Shown: positions 13,776 through 14,714 of the stretch, one piece after another
Layout of the letters: each line of letters opens with the position of its first letter
Numbering within the stretch: position 1 is the stretch's first letter
Origin: Fibrobacter sp.
GTDB lineage: Bacteria > Fibrobacterota > Fibrobacteria > Fibrobacterales > Fibrobacteraceae
Assembly (NCBI GenBank): GCA_017550445.1
Contig: JAFZOV010000133.1
Span: 1-14,714 of the forward strand
DNA length: 14,714 nucleotides
Direction: 5' to 3'
Made by a program: the position numbers and the translations under genes
Notes under the pieces: generated by a model
What the model was told of the DNA's origin: nothing
Database searches by the model: none
Seen by the model: the letters and a program-made list of their open reading frames with translations, nothing else

Positions 13776-13824
13776 AATATAAGATATATTTCGGGAAAAA
13801 GGTCACTATGCTATATTTCGGGAC
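13776..13824. promoter_or_regulatory. Divergent promoter region with a 12-bp direct repeat
   Basis: TATATTTCGGGA occurs twice, at 13785-13796 and 13812-13823, 27 bp apart, in the 49-bp gap between the divergent kinase A and serine hydrolase genes. In the second copy TATATT (13812-13817) ends 7 nt before the ATG at 13825, as expected for a -10 box of a leaderless transcript. The TTTCGG of the first copy falls 17 nt upstream of it, at the -35 position, but is a poor match to TTGACA. On the minus strand TATATT (13781-13776) sits just before the kinase A start. Confidence 0.45.
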
Positions 13825-14714
13825 ATGAAGTTCGAAAAAGATGTATTGATGGGACTCTTAAAAAGGGCCGAAACCGAAGGAATTTTCAACAGGGCGGTCG
13901 CCGGCTTTATTTTGCCCGACGGAAGTCGCGAAATTTTGACGCTCAATACGCCCGAAAATACGGTTTTCGATATTGCTAGCCTTACCAAGGTTTGTCCTAC
14001 TTCCACGCTTGCCCTGAGTTACATTCTGGAGGGCAGGCTCTCGGTCGATACCAAGGTCATTGACTATATTCCCGAACTACAGACAAATTATCGTGAAGAT
14101 ATTCGCGTATTCCACTTGCTCACGCACAGTCTGGATTACCGCGTACCCATGAAGACGTTGCGCACGTTGCCGGCAGAGGGCATTCTGAATGCGCTGTATA
14201 CATATCAGTTTGAGAAGGCTCCCGGCGCCGACTTTAATTACGGTAACCCTGCGAGTGTGTTGCTCGGAATTATATTGCAGCGCATGACCGGCAAGGACTT
14301 GCAACAGCAAGGCCGCGAACGGTTCTTTATCCCGCTCGGCATGAACCGTTCCGGCTGGGATCCGCTGACTCGCGACTGGAATCCGATTCCAAAAGCAGAA
14401 ATCTCGCCGACGGAAATCTGCAGCTTCAGGGGCCGCGAGATTTGCGGCGAAATTCACGACGAAAGTGCCTGGGTGCTGCGAAAGCTGTTCCCGGTAGGGA
14501 GCGCGGGCATGTTCAGTTGCGTACCGGACTTGATGAATTTTGTGCAGATGATTTTGAACGATGGGATTGCTGCTGGTCTTGGCGGGGATAATGCTGCCGA
14601 CCCCAGCAAGGAATGCGCGCGGGTTGCTCCGGCGGGAATCCTCAAGATGGTTAGCGAGAACGCTTTTGCGGGTGATTCCGCAAGCAAGTATTCGACTGCA
14701 AAGAACGCCTGCAC
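13825..14714 (+). CDS. Serine hydrolase, beta-lactamase/penicillin-binding-protein-like (class C type), 3' end outside the window
   Basis: The frame is open from the ATG at 13825 to the right edge, giving 296 residues without a stop. It fits the Beta-lactamase family PF00144: FDIASLTKV carries the S-x-x-K nucleophile pair (Ser52, Lys55), followed by LEGRLSVDTKVIDYIPEL, then IRVFHLLTH and FNYGNPASVLLGIILQRMTG with the Y-x-N element (Tyr139, Asn141). GSAGMFSCVPDLMNFVQMIL is the conserved downstream block. Members include esterases, D-aminopeptidases and cell-wall peptidases; most are not antibiotic-resistance enzymes. No signal peptide is present (MKFEKDVLMGLLKRAE), so it is probably cytoplasmic, which argues against a role on periplasmic beta-lactams. 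There is no SD, and the likely -10 lies 7 nt before the ATG. It is divergent from the kinase operon and not clearly linked to it. Confidence 0.85.
   Translation, partial: MKFEKDVLMGLLKRAETEGIFNRAVAGFILPDGSREILTLNTPENTVFDIASLTKVCPTSTLALSYILEGRLSVDTKVIDYIPELQTNYREDIRVFHLLTHSLDYRVPMKTLRTLPAEGILNALYTYQFEKAPGADFNYGNPASVLLGIILQRMTGKDLQQQGRERFFIPLGMNRSGWDPLTRDWNPIPKAEISPTEICSFRGREICGEIHDESAWVLRKLFPVGSAGMFSCVPDLMNFVQMILNDGIAAGLGGDNAADPSKECARVAPAGILKMVSENAFAGDSASKYSTAKNAC

Noticed and set aside
13806..14457. Minus-strand frames at the right end
   Set aside because: They lie antisense to the serine hydrolase, which carries SxxK and YxN motifs in an unbroken frame.
13825..14714. Antibiotic-resistance beta-lactamase
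   Set aside because: The protein has no signal peptide and matches the broad PF00144 family of esterases and peptidases, so a resistance call is not supported.

Overview
The window reads as chromosome from a Gram-negative bacterium. There are Sec and lipoprotein signal peptides, a predicted outer-membrane barrel, periplasmic binding proteins and hybrid kinases with HPt tails. GC content looks close to 50%. The mix of genes (a cyclic-nucleotide-binding protein fused to DUF4388, barrel proteins, several TAT(A/C)TT-type -10 boxes close to start codons) recalls Fibrobacter or a relative. That assignment is an inference from memory and was not tested. No rRNA, tRNA, CRISPR, insertion sequence or transposase gene was seen. 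No gene-free stretch exceeds 300 bases.

Left part, 1-5788. A TPR-type protein enters from outside the window and is followed by a NYN/PIN-like protein (both +). An outer-membrane protein runs on the minus strand and ends at a clear terminator. Divergent from it are a lipoprotein substrate-binding protein of the iron/cobalamin type, a cNMP-binding plus DUF4388 protein, and purM (purine synthesis).

Middle, 5789-6796. A DMT/EamA transporter starts inside an inverted array of degenerate 7-bp repeats of the form ACAnnnC. The same heptads occur in-frame inside the lipoprotein gene, next to GC-rich palindromes. This points to a dispersed repeat family that inserts into or next to genes.

Right part, 6797-13775. 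Five minus-strand genes form one tight operon, read right to left: hybrid kinase A, a BMP-family periplasmic binding protein, hybrid kinase B, a Nudix hydrolase and a DUF1653 protein. The first three junctions overlap by 4, 17 and 17 nt. The two kinases are tandem paralogues flanking a secreted binding protein, and no ABC permease or ATPase gene is present. Both have lost the phospho-acceptor histidine of the DHp domain (Arg in one, Gln in the other). Kinase A keeps an intact ATP-binding site and an HPt histidine. Kinase B has lost the ATP lid motifs and the HPt histidine but keeps a complete receiver. This is the most unusual system in the window: a probable binding-protein-coupled sensor built from two complementary, partly dead kinases. 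A serine hydrolase of the beta-lactamase/PBP-like family starts divergently at 13825 and runs off the right edge.
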